The notes beneath the pieces were generated by a model. The model was not told the DNA's origin, made no database searches, and saw only the letters and a program-made list of their open reading frames with translations. This document shows positions 31,671 through 41,103 of a DNA stretch of 64,000 nt, in pieces (position 1 is the stretch's first letter; each line of letters starts with the position of its first letter). A program made the position numbers and the translations under genes. This DNA comes from Endozoicomonas sp. Mp262 (GTDB lineage: Bacteria > Pseudomonadota > Gammaproteobacteria > Pseudomonadales > Endozoicomonadaceae). Location of the stretch: contig NZ_CP092489.1 in NCBI RefSeq assembly GCF_025643335.1, positions 4,164,501 to 4,228,500 on the forward strand, in the 5' to 3' direction.

Positions 31671-33344
31671 CTATACCTTTTTAGCCCAGTTGTCTTTCAG
31701 CCCAATGGTCAGGTTAAAGACCGGTGCCCCGGCAGTGTGGTCATGGCGATCCGCCACAAAATAGCCTTCCCGCTCGAACTGGAAGTTCTGCTCAGGGTCA
31801 GCCTCTGCCAGCCCAGGCTCAATCCAGGCCTGACGAACCTCCAGGGAATGCCCGTTAACATGACTCATAAAGTCTTCATCACCCTTGTCAGGTGCCGGGT
31901 GACTAAACAGGCGGTCATACATTCTCAATTCCGCCTGCTTGCCATGACTGGCAGACACCCAGTGAATCACACCACGGGGACGAATGCCTTCCGGTGGATT
32001 CTCACCCACGGTACCCGGAACATAACTGGCCCGTATTTCAATGATTTCACCCTGATCATCCTTAACCACTTCATCAGCCTTGATCACATAGGCGCTTCGG
32101 AGACGGACGTACTCACCCAAAACCAGTCGCTTGAACTTCTTCCGGGACAAGGTGGTATCTTCGGTAAAGTCAGCCCGGTCAATATAGATTTCACGGGTGA
32201 AAGGCAGGGTTCGCTCGCCCAGCTCCGGCTTATTGGGATGAGCTGCAGCTGTCATGGACTGAACCTCATCCTCTGGCAGATTAGTAATCACCAGCTTTAA
32301 CGGGTTCAGAACGGCCATAGCCCTGGCTGCATGATTATTCAGGTCATCACGAATAGCATGTTCCAACATGGCTATATCCGCAATACCATCAGAACGACTG
32401 ATACCCACCATTTCACAGAACGTACGAATGGCTGCGGCGGTATAGCCCCGACGACGCAAACCGGAAACCGTTGGCATCCGCGGGTCATCCCAACTACCAA
32501 CCACACCCTCGTCCACCAGTCTTTTCAGTTTACGCTTACTAGTTACGGTATAGTTCAGGTTAGTACGGGCAAACTCATATTGTTTAGGCTGATGGGGAAC
32601 CGGCAGGTTCTCCAGGAACCATTCATATAATGGGCGATGATCCTGAAACTCCAGGGTACAAATGGAGTGGGTAATCCCTTCAATGGCATCTTCCTGACCG
32701 TGGGCAAAATCATAGCTTGGATAAATGCACCACTTATCGCCGGTCTGGTGATGGGACTGCTTGCGAATCCGGTACAGAATCGGGTCACGAAGATTCATAT
32801 TGGCATGCTGCATATCAATTTTCGCCCTGAGGCTACAGCTGCCCTCTTCGTACTCACCGGCCCGCATTTTTTCAAATTCAGCCAGGTTGTCTTCCACCGA
32901 CTGGTTACGGTAGGGGCTTTCTACACCCGGAGTGGTAAAGTCACCCCGGTTTTTCGCCATGGTTCCGGCATCCTGATGATCCACATAGGCTTTGCCTTCA
33001 CGGATCAGATGCAGCGCCCATTCATAGAAGGTATCAAAGTAATCAGAGGCATACTTCACCTCACCGGACCACTTGAATCCTAACCAGCGAACATCCTCCA
33101 TGATGGCATTCACATAGGCCTGTTCTTCTTTTTCAGGATTGGTGTCATCAAAGCGCAGATTACACTGTCCCTGATACTTTTCCGCCAAGCCAAAGTTCAG
33201 GCAGATGGAAGAGGCATGCCCTATATGCAGGAACCCATTAGGTTCCGGGGGGAAACGGGTATAAATAGAACTAACCCGACCTTCAGCCAGATCATTGTCT
33301 ATGATCTGCTCGATAAAATTACTGGATTTTTCTGTGCTGCTCAT
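31671..33344 (-). CDS. glnS: Glutaminyl-tRNA synthetase
   Basis: A 557-residue class I synthetase. [16 protein letters not shown] near residue 32 contains the HIGH motif and [14 protein letters not shown] near 270 is the KMSKS-equivalent loop. The C-terminal beta-barrel anticodon domain (about residues 340-550) is present, including [20 protein letters not shown]. The length matches E. coli GlnRS. It is the first gene of a glnS-cysS unit, divergent from ppiB across a 228-base promoter gap. Confidence 0.98.
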   Translation of the reverse strand: MSSTEKSSNFIEQIIDNDLAEGRVSSIYTRFPPEPNGFLHIGHASSICLNFGLAEKYQGQCNLRFDDTNPEKEEQAYVNAIMEDVRWLGFKWSGEVKYASDYFDTFYEWALHLIREGKAYVDHQDAGTMAKNRGDFTTPGVESPYRNQSVEDNLAEFEKMRAGEYEEGSCSLRAKIDMQHANMNLRDPILYRIRKQSHHQTGDKWCIYPSYDFAHGQEDAIEGITHSICTLEFQDHRPLYEWFLENLPVPHQPKQYEFARTNLNYTVTSKRKLKRLVDEGVVGSWDDPRMPTVSGLRRRGYTAAAIRTFCEMVGISRSDGIADIAMLEHAIRDDLNNHAARAMAVLNPLKLVITNLPEDEVQSMTAAAHPNKPELGERTLPFTREIYIDRADFTEDTTLSRKKFKRLVLGEYVRLRSAYVIKADEVVKDDQGEIIEIRASYVPGTVGENPPEGIRPRGVIHWVSASHGKQAELRMYDRLFSHPAPDKGDEDFMSHVNGHSLEVRQAWIEPGLAEADPEQNFQFEREGYFVADRHDHTAGAPVFNLTIGLKDNWAKKV

Positions 33345-33572
33345 TTTTGCTGAAGCATCTGTGAAGGGGTTGGCAGAGATTTCCGGTCATCAACCGACCA
33401 GAACCCAGGACAACCTGGCCGTAGTGTAAACGGCAGAGGGTAACACCATCCCGTTGTCAGGTAAAACACGACACCCGTAAAGAAAATGCGCGATTGTTTT
33501 TACACCGGCGTCAGAAACACCTAGAATTGCCCCTTTATCCGCCTTCGGGCACCCCACATAAATGGTAGCTTC

Positions 33573-34064
33573 ATGGTTGTACTTCATACCAATTTTGGTG
33601 ATATCAAACTGGATCTTGATGCCGAAAAGGCCCCTGAAACCGTGGCCAACTTTATTGAGTATATAAAAAGCGGCCATTTCAATGGCACAATTTTTCACCG
33701 CATCATTGATGGCTTTATGATCCAGGGCGGTGGTTTCGAACCCGGCATGGTTCAGAAGAAAACCAACAGCCCTATCAAAAACGAGGCCAATAACGGCCTG
33801 AAAAACGAGATTGGCACCATTGCCATGGCCCGTACCATGGACCCCCACTCTGCCACTGCCCAATTCTTTATTAACGTCGCCAATAACAGCTTCCTGGATC
33901 ACACTTCCGAGACTCCCGATGGCTGGGGCTATGCCGTATTTGGCAAGGTCACTGAAGGCATGGACGTGGTCAATAAAATCAAGGGAGCCAAAACCACCTT
34001 CCGTGCAGGCCATCAGGATGTGCCTGTGGAAGATGTCATCATCGAGTCTGCGGAAGTGGCTTGA
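33573..34064 (+). CDS. ppiB: Cytoplasmic peptidyl-prolyl isomerase B (cyclophilin)
   Basis: A 163-residue single-domain cyclophilin without signal peptide. The active-site segments [15 protein letters not shown] (Arg and Phe of the pocket) and [14 protein letters not shown] are conserved, as is [17 protein letters not shown]. It speeds cis-trans isomerisation of proline bonds during folding. It overlaps the lpxH start by one base (TGATG), so the two are co-translated. Size matches E. coli PpiB. Confidence 0.96.
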   Translation: MVVLHTNFGDIKLDLDAEKAPETVANFIEYIKSGHFNGTIFHRIIDGFMIQGGGFEPGMVQKKTNSPIKNEANNGLKNEIGTIAMARTMDPHSATAQFFINVANNSFLDHTSETPDGWGYAVFGKVTEGMDVVNKIKGAKTTFRAGHQDVPVEDVIIESAEVA

Positions 34065-34804
34065 TGGAAGCATTGCTGATATCAGACCTCCATCTGACAC
34101 CAGCGCGCCCGGCTATTGCCCGGGCGTTTCTGTCTTTTATGGAGGAAACCGCCCCGAAAGCCGGACAGCTTTTCATCCTGGGTGATTTCTTCGAGTACTG
34201 GGTGGGAGACGATGCCATGGAACCCTTCCACGAAGACATCGCCTTAGCACTGAAACACTACACTGATGCCGGCCATAAACTGTATATCATGCCCGGTAAC
34301 AGGGATTTTGCCCTGGGCCGGCAGTTTTTAAAAAAATCCGGGGCCCAATGGCTAAAAGACCCTTCATTAGTGAGCATTAATGGTGAGAAGGTGTTATTAA
34401 TGCACGGCGACTCACTATGTACTGAAGATAAACAATACCTGCTTTATCGAAAGATCATTCGCAATCCGCTGGTAATGGGACTGCTTCGGCTCACCCCATT
34501 AAGCTACCGGAAAAAGCTGGGACGGAAAATCCGGGAAAACAGCCTCAAGTCAAAAGTCCATAAAACCCGGGAGATTATGGATGTTACACCGGCAGAGGTG
34601 TCCCGCGTTATCGAAAAATTCCGGGTCAAAACCTTGATACATGGCCACACTCATCGGCCAGCCATTCATGATGTGCCATTAGCCAACCTGACAACAGCCA
34701 AACGTTATGTATTGGGCGATTGGGAAACCCATGGTTGGATGATTAGCACAGAAGACAATCAGCTTTTGCTGGAAAGTTTTAAAATTCCAGCATCCACCAG
34801 GTGA
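34064..34804 (+). CDS. lpxH: UDP-2,3-diacylglucosamine diphosphatase
   Basis: A 246-residue metallophosphoesterase that makes lipid X in lipid A synthesis at the inner face of the inner membrane. Metal-binding motifs are all present: DLHL (residues 8-11), GDFFEYWVGDD (about 41), GNRDF (about 79), MHGDSLC (about 113) and HGHTHRPAIHD (about 195). Start chosen at the ATG overlapping the ppiB stop. ppiB-lpxH is a conserved gammaproteobacterial pair. Confidence 0.97.
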   Translation: MEALLISDLHLTPARPAIARAFLSFMEETAPKAGQLFILGDFFEYWVGDDAMEPFHEDIALALKHYTDAGHKLYIMPGNRDFALGRQFLKKSGAQWLKDPSLVSINGEKVLLMHGDSLCTEDKQYLLYRKIIRNPLVMGLLRLTPLSYRKKLGRKIRENSLKSKVHKTREIMDVTPAEVSRVIEKFRVKTLIHGHTHRPAIHDVPLANLTTAKRYVLGDWETHGWMISTEDNQLLLESFKIPASTR

Positions 34805-34939
34805 TAGAATACTTAATACAGGCAATGTGAAAAACGGGCTAACCCGGCGCCCCGTTAGAAAACCCCTGTTTGATGGTTCTGCGAAGGGCGCGCTTTAAGG
34901 GCAAATCAGTTACTGAAATCCAAGACTATCGTTTTAAAA

Positions 34940-35605
34940 CTATGCACTCACCGGAACACCGCTGTGAAAACGGAACTCCGGGTCTGGAGACTCAATAGCC
35001 TCCTTCTCAACCGCCGCAATAACAGCAACCCGCTCATCAATGGGTTCATCACTAACTCTTTTAGCCAATGTCAGGTAATCCTTAAAATGGCGACTCTCTG
35101 ACTTAAGAAGCGAGCCATAAAATTTTTGCAGCTCTGCATCCAGATAAGGAGCCAGGGCATGAAAGCGCTCGCAGGAGCGTGCCTCAATAAATGCCCCAAT
35201 AATCAGGGTATCCACCAGTCGGGCAGGTTCATGGGTTCTGGCGGTCTGACGCAACCGGGAGGCATAGCGGGAAGCGCTGACAGGGCGGTAGAGAACTCCC
35301 CTTTTGGTCATCAGCGCCAACACCTGCTCAAAATGACGCAGCTCTTCCCGGGCCAGCCTTGACATTTTGTTCAGCAAATCACTGTTATCGATATAACGAA
35401 ACATTAAATTTAGTGCTGTTGCGGCTGCTTTTTTCTCACAGTTGGCATGATCTATCAGCAGAATTTCGGGATGTTCCAGGGCACTACCCAGCCATGCCTG
35501 CGGTGTCCGGCAGGGTAAAAAATCCAGTAATTCTTTCGGCAGATCAGCCATTTCAGAATTTCTCACGGTGGAGAACTCAACACAAACTTCCTTCATTAAC
35601 AACAT
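34940..35605 (-). CDS. miaE: tRNA-(ms2io6A)-hydroxylase
   Basis: A 221-residue ferritin-like diiron enzyme that hydroxylates ms2i6A37 in tRNAs reading UNN codons. The iron ligands appear as DHANCEKKAAATALNL (Glu), REELRHFEQV (Glu-x-x-His), FIEARSCERFH (Glu) and KSESRHFKDYL (Glu-x-x-His). The real start may be the later Met at MADLPKELLDF rather than the annotated MLLMKEVCVE. It is monocistronic, facing lpxH convergently. Confidence 0.92.
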   Translation of the reverse strand: MLLMKEVCVEFSTVRNSEMADLPKELLDFLPCRTPQAWLGSALEHPEILLIDHANCEKKAAATALNLMFRYIDNSDLLNKMSRLAREELRHFEQVLALMTKRGVLYRPVSASRYASRLRQTARTHEPARLVDTLIIGAFIEARSCERFHALAPYLDAELQKFYGSLLKSESRHFKDYLTLAKRVSDEPIDERVAVIAAVEKEAIESPDPEFRFHSGVPVSA

Positions 35606-35777
35606 TCTCTTTGGAAGGATTTAGAAACTGTTCGAAAAACAGTCTCTTCCGGATTGTCCATAAGCATAAGAAAACTCAAAGCAGGCCAAAAACTTGACCC
35701 ATATCAAATAGCACTTTTGTTACATGTTGCATCATTATTTTACACCTTCACTACATATAACAACAGAAGGCATAAAT

Positions 35778-36638
35778 ATGTGGAAATTTACTGATATCTT
35801 GGTGGTTCTTGATACCCGAAAAGAACAGCAAATGTCTGTCAATCGTGCCTTACAGGTAGCACAGACCACCGGTGCACAGCTGCATGTATTAGCGCCCAAC
35901 CCTAATGCCACCACTGAATCCTGGGAAAAACTGAAAGCCATTACTGCCCCTCTCAAACAAGCAGGCCTGACCGTTAACCTTCATGAAACCTGGCATAGAA
36001 GTATCAATGAAACCATTATTCATGTCAGACAGATGGAAGGCTGTCAGCTGGTCATAAAAGACGCAAAGCCCGAAGGCATGCTAGCACAAACCTTTGGAAC
36101 GCCAAAAGACTGGAGTCTTCTACGTCAGTGCGAAGTCCCGGTGTTATTGGTCAAACATGACCATTCCTGGGAACAGGCTGCCATGATTGCTGCAGTCAAC
36201 GCTGACCAGGATGACTACCAGCATATCCAGCTCAACCAGGCCATCCTCGATTATGCGGGCTGCTTTGCCCGTCAGTTTTCTTCAGAACTGCACCTGGCTT
36301 CTGCTTATCCAACCGTTCGATTACCCTTCCAGGACAAAGGCAATGGCATCACAGCTGACCAAAGCTATAAGGCAACCTGTCTTCACTATGCCAGGGACTA
36401 CCCGATCCTGGAACATCACATTCATGTTGAGCCCGGTTCAGCGGAAGCCTTGATCCCCCATCTCGTAAAAACCCAAAAGGCCCGGCTATTGATTATGGGA
36501 ACCCACGCCCGGACCGGTATCAGCGCACTGGCAATTGGCAATACTGCCGAGCAGCTGATATCAGAGGTGGATACCGATATGCTTATTCTTCAGCCAAGAG
36601 ACCATATGCCACCACTGGAAGAGGAACTGGGGAGATAA
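35778..36638 (+). CDS. Universal stress protein, tandem domain (UspE-like)
   Basis: About 286 residues starting at MWKFTDILVVLDTRKEQQMS, with AAGG before the ATG; an upstream in-frame Met is less likely. Two Usp domains span residues about 1-145 and 150-286. The second carries the ATP-loop-like MGTHARTGISALAIGNTAEQ (G-x2-G-x9-G-S/T type, with T-A in place of S/T). Such proteins help in stress survival. It is separated from neighbours and appears monocistronic. Confidence 0.88.
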   Translation: MWKFTDILVVLDTRKEQQMSVNRALQVAQTTGAQLHVLAPNPNATTESWEKLKAITAPLKQAGLTVNLHETWHRSINETIIHVRQMEGCQLVIKDAKPEGMLAQTFGTPKDWSLLRQCEVPVLLVKHDHSWEQAAMIAAVNADQDDYQHIQLNQAILDYAGCFARQFSSELHLASAYPTVRLPFQDKGNGITADQSYKATCLHYARDYPILEHHIHVEPGSAEALIPHLVKTQKARLLIMGTHARTGISALAIGNTAEQLISEVDTDMLILQPRDHMPPLEEELGR

Positions 36639-37116
36639 TAGTGAGCAAGCCGTGACTTGACTGAGTGAGCGCAAGGCACGATCCAGGAGCTGGCGCTTAA
36701 CGGATAGAGCGTTTGATGCTTTATCCGTGGATCTTTAGTTACAGGGTGCCACTCTATTTTCCCCTTACCTTATTTCCACAAGACCTCCACATCTCCCGTT
36801 TTAATTCAAAACCTACTAGGGGCTGTTGACGTTTGATCAACAATTTTGACTTCGGATATCCCTTCTCTGTCCTTCTCTGTGATTGATCATTAAATAAAAA
36901 GGTCGTCAAACTTGCACTATCGCCATCACCGTCTAAATTTCTTTCAATTACACCATCTCTTAGAACCACTTATCTATTAATGTGGTTTTGAATATCTGCA
37001 CAGAGTAAAAACAGGAATGAGTGAATAAAAAGTCAGTTTTACAAAGTAAGCCAAATGACTATTTCACGATAGAACTGACCTTTTCCATTATCTGCGGATT
37101 TAAAGTCATGCTATGA
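36639..37116. other. 478-base gap with hairpins and an IS-end-like repeat
   Basis: No convincing gene. A 7-bp hairpin ACGGATA/TATCCGT lies at 36700-36728, and AACCAC-N12-GTGGTT at 36964-36987. TAGGGGCTGTTGA (36817-36829) is shared with 49461 and, inverted, with 55196, and is followed here by a GTTGA/TCAAC hairpin. The 71-codon minus frame (36754-36969) covers this repeat and looks non-coding. The secretion operon promoter probably lies in the last 150 bases. Confidence 0.5.
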
Positions 37117-39399
37117 GTGGCACGAACTGCAATCCCGCCAATTGATACTGGCGATACAGGCAAAGCACACCACAGGATTATCCCTGTTGATTTTTATAAG
37201 AATTCAGGGAAAACAAAGGATATTCCAAAGGCAATGAATGATGAAGTGATAACCCCGGCAGACTATCCTGCCTGGGAGGAAGAAGAGCAATCCAGTCATA
37301 CAGATGAACGGGGCCTCCATTTTTGTCCCCTGCTCGACAGCCTGGTAGCCATCTGTAAACATTTCCGGATAGCAACAACCCGGAGCAAGCTCTCTGCCGG
37401 GCTTCCCCTGGAAGAGGGCAGGATGACCCCTGCCCTCTTCCTGAAAGCAGCCGGTCGGGCTGGCCTCTCTGCACGAATACTGAAAACCCCTCTGGAAGAC
37501 CTGAGTCCCTTAGTGCTACCTGTCGTTCTTATTCTGAAAGATAACAAGGCCTGTATTATCACATCCATTGACAAGGTAAAAGGCCAGGCCCGCATCATAT
37601 CGCCTGAGGCAGGAGACGGCTCAGAAGATGTCAATTGGGACGACCTTGCCGACCATTATTCAGGAAAGGCCATCTATATAAAGAAAAAACATCTTTATGA
37701 TGAGCGCAGTGAAGAAACACTAAATCTTGGCTCCAGGCACTGGTTCTGGGGAACCCTGCTCCGCTCCTCCCTCATCTATCGGGACGTCCTGATTGCTTCA
37801 TTTGCCATCAATTTATTTATCATTATTTCACCCCTGTTTGTCATGAATGTCTATGACAGGGTAATACCCAATAATGCCATGGAAACCCTTTGGGCACTGG
37901 CAATTGGTGGAAGTATTGCCTATATCCTGGATTTCCTGCTGAAAACTGTCCGCTGTCACTTTATTGATTTGGCAGGTAAAAAATCGGATATCCTGTTATC
38001 TGCCCGGCTGTTTGAGCAATCCATGGGCATTGAAATGGCACACCGCCCGGTGTCAGTGGGTTCCTTTGCCAAACACCTCCAGGAATTTGACCATATCAGG
38101 GAGTTTATTACCTCATCGACCGTGAGTACATTGGTAGACCTTCCTTTCAGCCTGCTCATTCTTGTGGTTATTGCCTGGCTTACAGGGCCTGTTGCCTGGA
38201 TAATCGTCGGAGCCATGGCTATTTTAATTCTTTACAGCCTGGCCATACAGCCCGGCCTGAAAGAAGCCATCGAAAACACCCAGCAGGCTGGTGCTCAAAA
38301 ACATGCCACACTGGTGGAAATGCTAATAGGCATTGAAGCAGTGAAAGCCCAAAGCGCTGAAGGCGAACAACAAGCCAAATGGGAAAGGCTCTGTGGTCAT
38401 ATTGCGCAGTGGGAAATCCGGTCAAGACGACTGACCAACACCGCCGCCAATCTTTCCGGCTTCCTGATCCAGTTTACGACAATTGCCGTAGTGGTCTATG
38501 GAGCCTACAGAATTGCAGACCAGCAACTCTCCATGGGTGGGTTGATTGCAACCGTTCTGTTAGCAGGTCGATGCCTTGCCCCCATTGCCCAGCTCTCCAG
38601 TCTGGCCACCCGCTTCTATCAGGCAAAATCTGCTTTCAAAGCCCTTGAGCATGTGGTCAGGCTACCGCAGGAACGGTTAAGTCATGATAGCACCATTACA
38701 ACCCCGAACTGCACAAACAATATTGCCATAAGCAGTGTTAACTTTACCTACCCCAACCAGCCGGCCCAGGCGCTCAACAGCATTTCCCTTGAAATCAGGG
38801 CAGGGGAAAAAGTAGCCATTATTGGTAAGATGGGTTCAGGAAAAAGCACCTTGATCAAACTGCTGATGCGCTTTTACAGACCTGATTCTGGCCACCTCCG
38901 CATTGATGGCATTGATATCCAGCAAATCTCCCCTCACGAATTACGACAAGGAATAGGCTACCTGCCTCAAGACCCGGCACTTTTCTTTGGTTCCGTAAGA
39001 GACAATATTGCTTTTGGCCGAGGCTATATCGAAGACGCTGAAATTTTGTCTGCCGCCCGGATTGCAGGGGTTACAGAGTTCACTGACCTCCACCCCATGG
39101 GACTGCAAATGCATGTGGCTGAAAGGGGAGCCAACCTTTCTGGAGGACAGCAACAGGCCATTGCCATTGCCAGAACCCTGGTCACTCACCCCAACCTGCT
39201 GTTACTGGATGAGCCCTGCAGCTCCATGGACACCTTGACAGAACAAGCTGTCCGGCAGCGCCTTATGGCCATTGGCAAAGATAAAACCGTCATTATGACA
39301 ACCCACCGTTACTCCATGTTGGAAATGGTTGACAGACTCATTGTCCTGGAAGGTGGGCAGATCATTGCTGACGGCCCCAAAGAGCAAGTATTGAGTTAA
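37117..39399 (+). CDS. Type I secretion ABC transporter (LapB/LssB type)
   Basis: A 760-residue inner-membrane exporter. After a variable N-terminus come a C39 peptidase-like domain without the catalytic Cys (about residues 65-190, including LSAGLPLEEGRMTPALFLKA), six transmembrane helices (about 205-480) and an ATPase with Walker A GKMGSGKST, signature NLSGGQQQAIA and Walker B LLLLDEPCSSMD. The inactive C39-like domain recruits substrates. GTG 37117 gives the full frame; ATG 37234 (MNDEVITPAD) is a reasonable alternative. The membrane fusion gene follows 12 bases later. Confidence 0.93.
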   Translation: MARTAIPPIDTGDTGKAHHRIIPVDFYKNSGKTKDIPKAMNDEVITPADYPAWEEEEQSSHTDERGLHFCPLLDSLVAICKHFRIATTRSKLSAGLPLEEGRMTPALFLKAAGRAGLSARILKTPLEDLSPLVLPVVLILKDNKACIITSIDKVKGQARIISPEAGDGSEDVNWDDLADHYSGKAIYIKKKHLYDERSEETLNLGSRHWFWGTLLRSSLIYRDVLIASFAINLFIIISPLFVMNVYDRVIPNNAMETLWALAIGGSIAYILDFLLKTVRCHFIDLAGKKSDILLSARLFEQSMGIEMAHRPVSVGSFAKHLQEFDHIREFITSSTVSTLVDLPFSLLILVVIAWLTGPVAWIIVGAMAILILYSLAIQPGLKEAIENTQQAGAQKHATLVEMLIGIEAVKAQSAEGEQQAKWERLCGHIAQWEIRSRRLTNTAANLSGFLIQFTTIAVVVYGAYRIADQQLSMGGLIATVLLAGRCLAPIAQLSSLATRFYQAKSAFKALEHVVRLPQERLSHDSTITTPNCTNNIAISSVNFTYPNQPAQALNSISLEIRAGEKVAIIGKMGSGKSTLIKLLMRFYRPDSGHLRIDGIDIQQISPHELRQGIGYLPQDPALFFGSVRDNIAFGRGYIEDAEILSAARIAGVTEFTDLHPMGLQMHVAERGANLSGGQQQAIAIARTLVTHPNLLLLDEPCSSMDTLTEQAVRQRLMAIGKDKTVIMTTHRYSMLEMVDRLIVLEGGQIIADGPKEQVLS

Positions 39400-39411
39400 G
39401 GAGATATACCC

Positions 39412-40791
39412 TTGAATTTCTTCAGCACAATACGCAACCCGTTTTACAAACTAAAAAACTATTTCGAAAAAAGAGCGTTATCGAAAAAAACGCTGAATTA
39501 TATGCCTGATACCAGTGCTGCCATCCTTATGCAGACTCCCACTGGAGGCAGGGCACTTATTTATCTCTCAGTACTGACAATCGTTGCTTTTATTATCTGG
39601 GCTTACTTTGCCAGGATCGATGTCAGAATCCAGGGTTCCGGAAAAGTCATTCCCGTCTCCCGGGTTCAACTGATCCAGAACCTGGAGGGCGGTATTATCT
39701 CTGATATTCTGGTCACAGAGGGCGATCAGGTTAATAAATCCCAGCCATTAATGAAACTGGATAATACCTTATTCCAGTCCAGCTACAAGGAGCATGAAGC
39801 AGAACACAGAAGCCTGGTAGCTGCCAGTCAACGCCTTACCGCCGAGATCAACAACATTCCTCTGGTCTTTTCCCACGAGCCCCCAATTCCTCCTGAAGAC
39901 CAGCAAAAAGAACAGGCGCTGTTTGAAAACCGTCAGGCATCCCTGAAAGCAGAACAGGCCATTGCCCATGAACAGGTCAACCAGGCACGGCAACAGCTGA
40001 AAGAACTGCAGTCAAAGGAAACCTATTTATCCCATAATCTAAGCCTTGCCAGCAAAGAGCTTGAGCTAACCCGTCCCCTGCGTCAGGAAGGCGCTGTCTC
40101 TGAAGTTGACCTCCTCAGGCTGGAGCAAGGCGTCAGCCACCTGCGAGGAGACCTGGAAGCCACCAGGCTGGCCATCCCCCGCCTTCAATCCTCCATAGAG
40201 GAAGCCGAAAAACGCGAGCAGGACGTTACCCTGAAGTTTCAGCAAAAGGCCATCAGTGATCACAAAGCCGTACTATTAAGAATTGCCCAGATTAATGAAA
40301 TCATGACGGCTCACCGTGACCGGGTCAATCGAACAACTGTCCGCTCGCCGGTCAAGGGCACCGTAAAAAAAGTGCACTTTAATACACTGGGTGGCGTTGC
40401 CCCACCGGGAAGGGAGCTGATGGAAATTGTTCCGTATCAGGATCAGCTGCTGATTGAAGCCAGGATCCAGCCCAAGGACATCGCTTTTCTAAGACCGGGC
40501 CTTCCCGCCGTTGTTAAGATATCCGCCTATGATTTCGCCATCTATGGAAGTCTGAAGGGGGTTGTAGAGCATATCAGTGCCGATACAATCCAGGAGGAGG
40601 GTATAAAAGGAGCACAAAGCTATTACCTGGTACGTATCAGGACAGAAAAAAATCACTTGGGAAACCAGGATAAGCCGATCATACCTGGTATGGTTACGAC
40701 CGTTGATATTATCACCAACAAACGATCAATACTGGCCTCTATCTGCAAGCCTGTACTAAAAGGTAAGGAGCAAGCTTTACGGGAAAGATAA
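39412..40791 (+). CDS. Type I secretion membrane fusion protein (HlyD/LapC family)
   Basis: A 459-residue periplasmic adaptor starting at TTG behind a textbook AAGGAG site. One transmembrane segment (about residues 45-65, ALIYLSVLTIVAFIIWAY) is followed by a biotinyl-lipoyl half (VIPVSRVQLIQNLEGGIISD), a long coiled coil (about 125-300) and the closing beta-barrel with TTVRSPVKGTVKKVHFNTLGG. It links the ABC transporter to an outer membrane TolC-type channel, which is not in this window. Confidence 0.94.
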   Translation: MNFFSTIRNPFYKLKNYFEKRALSKKTLNYMPDTSAAILMQTPTGGRALIYLSVLTIVAFIIWAYFARIDVRIQGSGKVIPVSRVQLIQNLEGGIISDILVTEGDQVNKSQPLMKLDNTLFQSSYKEHEAEHRSLVAASQRLTAEINNIPLVFSHEPPIPPEDQQKEQALFENRQASLKAEQAIAHEQVNQARQQLKELQSKETYLSHNLSLASKELELTRPLRQEGAVSEVDLLRLEQGVSHLRGDLEATRLAIPRLQSSIEEAEKREQDVTLKFQQKAISDHKAVLLRIAQINEIMTAHRDRVNRTTVRSPVKGTVKKVHFNTLGGVAPPGRELMEIVPYQDQLLIEARIQPKDIAFLRPGLPAVVKISAYDFAIYGSLKGVVEHISADTIQEEGIKGAQSYYLVRIRTEKNHLGNQDKPIIPGMVTTVDIITNKRSILASICKPVLKGKEQALRER

Positions 40792-41103
40792 ATTAACTCT
40801 CTCATCAAAAAAGATTGGGCTGGTATTGGAAAAAAACAACCAGAAAATTATCCTTTCTTTTTTACATTAGTAATTTTTCAACTATATAAATCTTTTGGGC
40901 TAATATAGTTATCACTCGAAGCTTGTGAAAAGCTGAACGAAAATACTAAATACTAAAGAAACGGTTAAATTAGAAATAGCAGTGTTTTTATTTAGCTAAC
41001 AACCGATCAAGTAGTTGGCAAAATTAAAAATCAACCCTTAGTGCAATAGCTAACAATATGCCCGGTTGATTTGATCACCCTATGACGTTAAGAGGTATTG
41101 AAC
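40792..41103. other. AT-rich 312-base promoter region
   Basis: No gene. TTCAAC-N18-TAATAT near 40876-40905 is a possible plus-strand promoter. The stretch is much richer in A/T than the secretion genes upstream, in keeping with separate acquisition or regulation of the downstream repeat protein. Confidence 0.4.

Noticed and set aside
33390-34100. 236-codon minus-strand frame opposite ppiB
   Set aside because: It is the antisense shadow of ppiB and the start of lpxH, both of which have intact family motifs.
36754-36969. 71-codon minus-strand frame
   Set aside because: It covers a dispersed intergenic repeat, has no ribosome site and its product resembles nothing.
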